Translations under genes and position numbers: made by a program | Shown here: piece after piece, positions 59,724-64,000 of the stretch | Position numbering within the stretch: position 1 is the first letter of the stretch | How the letters are laid out: every line of letters starts with the position of its first letter | The notes under the pieces: generated by a model | Seen by the model: only the letters and a program-made list of their open reading frames with translations | The model's database searches: none | Told to the model about the DNA's origin: nothing | Assembly (NCBI GenBank): GCA_039566865.1 | Contig: CM076943.1 | Span: 20,122,501-20,186,500, forward strand | Direction of reading: 5' to 3' | Origin: Aurelia coerulea | Lineage: Eukaryota; Cnidaria; Scyphozoa; Semaeostomeae; Ulmaridae | DNA length: 64,000 bases

Positions 59724-60160
59724 CATGGGTATTGTGGACACGATTTGTGTCGATCGTGTCCACAATACCTGGCCTAAATGTTACTAAATGAATAAATGTA
59801 GTTCGTTACCTTGCTCGTCTTCATTTCATGAGTATCTCTGCGCTTTTGCCTCGGCAGCAATTCTTGCTTACTCAAGTTCATAACGGCCTAAGGTTTTTGA
59901 ACAGTGCCGCGCTCTAAACTAGTTCCCATGAGTCGTTTCGAGGGCTGCGATGATCTGGGAACTAGTTTAGAGCGCGGAACTGTTAGAAAACCTTAGGCCG
60001 TTATGAACTTGAGTAAGCAAGAATCGCTGCCGAGGCAAAAGCGCAGAGATACTCATGAAATGAAATCGAGCAAGGTAACGAACTACATTCATTCATTTAG
60101 TAACATTTAGGCCAGGTATTGTGGACACGATCGACACAAATCGTGTCCACAATACCCATG
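59724..60160. mobile_element. Large palindrome with hairpin-within-arm ends
   Basis: Almost the whole 437 bp is one inverted repeat around a loop of about 30 bases (arms share GTTCATAACGGCCTAAGG, CTAAACTAGTTCCCA and more). Each arm tip, GGGTATTGTGGACACGA plus its nearby complement TCGTGTCCACAATACC, is itself a stem of about 18 bp. ATATGAT is repeated on both flanks (59717-59723, 60161-60167). Confidence 0.87.
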
Positions 60161-60167
60161 ATATGAT

Positions 60168-61520
60168 GTAGTTTCTACAAATGTTATAGATGCGTTCCTT
60201 GAAAAATAAAACCAACAGTAGGCAAGAAAGAGTTCTATTCCATTAAAATGTAGAATCGCAGTGCATATTACTCAAGAATAGAAGTTGATCGACCTCCAAG
60301 CTTTGAAGTCAGCGTTGAACATTTTCTTAATACGAGCTACATGTAGCACAAGAGTTTCTTCAATTTTTGCACATCCTGTTATTAGTTTCTAACAAGCGAG
60401 TTTTCTTACATCTTCACTTCACCTTCACCTTCACCTTACAAAAGAAAAAACGTGCATTCCTTTCCCTTGGCACCTTAGAGGTTGACTCAAATCTTTATCT
60501 ACAATTATTATACAATTACGACGCAAAACTTGACAGTTCACCATCAAATCAGGCTAGGGCTAGTAAAGACTGATGACATGAGTCTAAATTTTACTCCATA
60601 GAATTGAATTCTTATTTATTGGTCATTTCGCTAAAACGTAGTTGAAGTGGAATGGGTACTACAGAAGTATCGCTGGGGGATTGGAGCAAAACAAGGACTT
60701 GTGTAACAAGCCTAGGGCTAGCTCCTCAGGCCTGCTCATCAGCGAAAAATCAGCGAAAAATCAGCCAAGAGGCACATACTTTACAGTGCCAAATAGAGGG
60801 AGGAGGGGCTTTATAATTGAGTGTGGGAGAATTAAAACAAATTGATAAGCAGGGGGGTCTTAATTAATGGGTGGGGGTAAATATATAACATGGAAAGTGT
60901 TATTTTGAGCACCTTTTGATTGCTTTTGCCTACAATAGGTAAAACTTTTGCTATGAAAATAATTAGTAGGGGGCCCTTATACGGTTCAGTGGTAAGGACT
61001 GGAAGTAATACGCAATCGCAATAGACCTTTAGCTATTCTGAACAGAATCAGAATCGAACAACATTTTGTTACATTTTGCAGAATTTTTGAATGTGCACAA
61101 CAGTGACAGAAGCTCTAACGCCACTCGATCAAACGTCGCGAATGAAAATGTATAAAAATAACGCTCGATCAAGGCTCTTTTGTAGAATAGCTAAAGTCTA
61201 TTGCGATTCTACCTGATAGGGATTCCAACTCCCGTCTTTTAAAATACGATATTTAAAGGGTGAGGTATACTAGTTTAATAAACAACAATTCTATACAAAA
61301 TTTACAAAAGGTTAAAATCAGTCAAACGACTCATACAGTATGACAGTTCAAGATAGCCGACGATAAATGACTTAAGTTTTAAATATTCACTGACGCCATT
61401 CTCTCTGTCATTTCACCTTTACTCCAAACACGAATGGGTGTTTACTTTCAACTTCTTTTCACAAAATTGTGAGGATTTTTAGTAGACCAAATGGTTGTGA
61501 TAGACATGATAGCACTTTTT
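60168..61520. other. No gene; partial dispersed repeat
   Basis: 60560-60720 shares GACTGATGACAT, TCCAT[T/A]GAATTGAATT and CGCTAAAAC blocks with 28660-28830, in the same orientation, so it is a dispersed repeat. A small CTTCACCTTCACC run is at 60410-60435. No coding segment can be supported. Confidence 0.4.
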
Positions 61521-62324
61521 AAGGCCGATCTCCACTAGGCGATCTTTTCGACGATCGTCCCAACAAAGTCGCGCAGCTAAAGAAACCTGCTTTGATCTCC
61601 ACTTGTGTTGTATTCGTCGCGATTATGCAAATATGAATACAAACGAGGCTGGAGAATCCTGCGATTCCATTGGTAAAAAAAAAAACAGCTGAACAAAATC
61701 GTTAGACGACAAGTTGAAAGCACTCCTACGTTTGTCCAGCCATGGGCAATAATGCACCGTTGATGTGGCCTATATTATGATCAAAATTGCATTTTTACTC
61801 ACTGTGTTGTTTCTCTTCCACAAGATTGCAAGTAAAGCGCTTGATAATGTTGCTATTCCTTCGTTCTTCTCTCGTCACAACAAGGAATCAAATGCCGCCA
61901 ATATTCAGACACAGTTGAAACGGTTGGAGCTCCTACGCAGCGATACGTTTCATTTCAAACTTCCCTTTAAATTACGAGAAAAAAAGAAAAGTTTGAAATG
62001 AGACGTATCGCTGCGTAGGAGCTCTAACCGTTTCAACTGTATTTGAATATTGGCGGCATTTGATTCCTTGTTGTGACGAGAGAAGAACTAAGGAGTAGCA
62101 ACATTATAAAGCGCGCTGTACTTGCAATCTTGTGGAAGAGAAGCAACGCAGTGAGTAAAAATACAATTTTGATCATAATATAGGCCACATCAACGGTGCA
62201 TTATTGCCCATGGTTTGTCCAGCTAATATTTTCGATGCAGCGATGAGACATTTTCTACTGCGAATGTGTCATCACGAATATTTGTGACGAGCGTCCAGGA
62301 AATGGTCTAGTGGAGATCGGCCTT
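61521..62324. mobile_element. Inverted-repeat element, AAGGCCGATCTCCACTAG ends, with nested palindrome
   Basis: AAGGCCGATCTCCACTAG / CTAGTGGAGATCGGCCTT are perfect 18-bp inverted ends. The halves, GATCTTTTCGACGATCGTC on the left and its diverged counterpart on the right, are interrupted by the palindrome at 61740-62213. No clear flanking duplication. Confidence 0.75.
61740..62213. mobile_element. Palindromic element, CCATGGGCAAT ends, 9-bp TSD
   Basis: CCATGGGCAATAATGCACCG begins it and its complement ends it; arms of about 225 bp are nearly identical. TTTGTCCAG flanks both ends (61731-61739, 62214-62222). A solo arm of the family is at 30497-30716. The 78-codon frame from 61765 is an arm reading. 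Confidence 0.92.
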
Positions 62325-62354
62325 GGCCTTAACGCTAGGACAGCGAGGACTTAT

Positions 62355-64000
62355 ACCGGGTGCCCCAAAAAAGTGATTTTTTTTAATTCATCAAAACTTG
62401 ACCGATGATCATGAATATTTCTTCATGTGTATTTGTATCAAAGAATCGTTGACACATCGTAAAGTCTTGAAATAGCTCTGAATTTATGGGAATTTGTTCT
62501 TTTGCAAGATACCTTGTTTTGAAGCACACTCTGAATCACAAGAAATGAAATAACGAGAAATGCGCAAGGGTTTCTTTTTCCTATTCATAGACCATTTTTA
62601 TTTAGCTCTATCGAGCTCTGTCAACAAGAAATTGCACTTTTATTCCCCAGTACCACTTAAATTAGTTGCCTATGACCTTGATAAAGCTCTTATATCATGT
62701 AACATTCGAAGATTCAAATGAGATCGCAAGAAATAGCTGTTTAGCTAAAAATTCGATATATGGTAAAAATACCATTGTTCAAATTCTGTTTTTTCATGCC
62801 ATAGCTTTGTCGTAGTTCCACCAAACGATTATGATCAGCCAATAAATTCATTTTGGTCTTTCAAATACACAAAAAGAAAATTCAAAGATCGATGACATCA
62901 TCAAATTTTTGTGATATTTTATTTGGTCACCCGTTTTGAAGGTCAATAAACCTTGCCGACCCATTTAAAAATTGGATTCCAGAGGGATCCACATTCTGGT
63001 CAGTTTGAAATCGAAATCAATTGATTGTTGACACAAGAAATATGGGTCGCGAAAAGTCACCCTGACCTGGACTTTTACAAGTTTTCTTGAATGAACAGAA
63101 AGGACGACTCATTTTGAACAGCTCCTCGTTAAATATTCATGAGACATTTGAGATATTTGCTTGACCAACTGTTGTAACAGGACCACTTCTTGGCAAAAAT
63201 ATATAGGTTTGAAAACGCAGCCTGTCGAATCAAAAATCATCCGGATGGAAAATCATCCGGCAACCGGGCATGTCGTTGACGGGCTTAGCTATCTTTTGAG
63301 ATGTTGCTTGGTCAGTTTAAGCAATAACTACCCTCCGAAAGACTAATTTCAAAATATGGAAAGTTACTCATTTCTTGGACTTTCCCGTCCGTTTCCAGTC
63401 CACGTTTTGGAAGATGCGAAAAAAGCCCAAAATCCCAAATTGGCTTGGAGCACAAAAAAGTGGAATAAGAAGCAAAGATCAGCCATTTTGCAAACAATAT
63501 ATTTCCCCAGACGACTTCAAATCTATTTCTAGGTTAAAAGTTTTCACAAGGCAGCAACTGAAAAGTATGGCAATTCTTTCACTCTTAAATGAGAAATGTA
63601 GGTTTCAAAATTGTATTTAAACCTGGTTTTCGGACGGTAATTCATAGCTCAAAGCGACCATGCAGCATCTCAAAAATAGACAAGCCGTTCAACTAATCGG
63701 CGAAACAAAGCATTGTCAATAGCTCTCAGTTTCAGAAAACTACCGTAGTAGTTATGGTCTTGCTTGTGAAGTTTCTTTAGGTTCACCGGGCATTGCATGG
63801 TGAGCTGTTGGAAAACAAGTAGTACTCTCTTTTCGTCCAACACGACCTGAAAAAGTGCAACCTTGATCCTTCGAAGAATATTTTACTTTTATTTCTGCAT
63901 CGTAATTACAGGAGAGAACTTTCCTGTAGCACAAAATCTTAGCGCGCATCCACTATTCCAGTCGGTCACAACGACCATTGTTAGGACACTTGCATAAAAT
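62355..64000. other. No gene; possible element left end at 62355
   Basis: ACCGGGTGCCCCAAAAAAGT after TA looks like the left end of a mariner-like MITE, but no matching right end is seen before the window closes. The rest has only short frames with no recognisable domain and no clear exon. Confidence 0.3.

Overview
This is AT-rich nuclear DNA from an animal. Coding sequence is sparse and split by canonical GT-AG introns, and the space between and inside genes is crowded with non-autonomous DNA transposons. There are no ribosome-binding-site-led genes, operons, rRNA, tRNA or CRISPR. A one-exon beta-helix/multi-pass receptor-like gene, a family I know mainly from sponges and cnidarians, together with the abundance of foldback elements suggests a non-bilaterian or other marine invertebrate. 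The species cannot be fixed from this window.

Three host genes can be supported. (1) On the minus strand, 1299-7919, at least four exons encode a glycerophosphodiester phosphodiesterase (GDPD)-fold protein whose catalytic histidines and ExD metal ligands are replaced; its 5' exons were not found. (2) On the minus strand, 15279-29308, 14 exons with consistent phases encode a complete 363-residue GDP-mannose 4,6-dehydratase (GMDS), first enzyme of GDP-fucose synthesis, with its catalytic Thr/Glu/Tyr/Lys set intact. (3) On the plus strand, 31645-35262, one large exon encodes a secreted-side beta-helix protein with a Cys-rich hinge and a multi-pass membrane domain. A phase-matched donor at its 3' end could join it to two small downstream exons (37567-37638 and 40251-40315), giving a different cytoplasmic tail.

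The rest is mostly mobile DNA. Layout: 1-1262 nested foldbacks; 1299-7919 the GDPD-like gene with intronic MITEs and a broken LINE; 8570-13117 a LINE scrap and a 4.3 kb foldback whose arms hold a 95-bp satellite, invaded by a second foldback built on 15-bp repeats; 13.6-15.2 kb repeats; 15.3-29.3 kb GMDS with about a dozen intronic elements; 30-31.6 kb repeats and the upstream region of the receptor-like gene; 31.6-40.3 kb that gene and its possible tail exons; 40.3-64 kb almost wholly transposon-derived, with no gene I can recognise.

The most striking feature is several unrelated groups of palindromic elements that each show 9-bp target-site duplications (TSDs), many visible at base level, including insertions into one another. 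Beside them are a group with homopolymeric G/C ends and 8-bp duplications, and TA-flanked mariner-like MITEs. No transposase gene is visible here, so all are non-autonomous. Both minus-strand genes carry these hairpin-forming elements in their introns.
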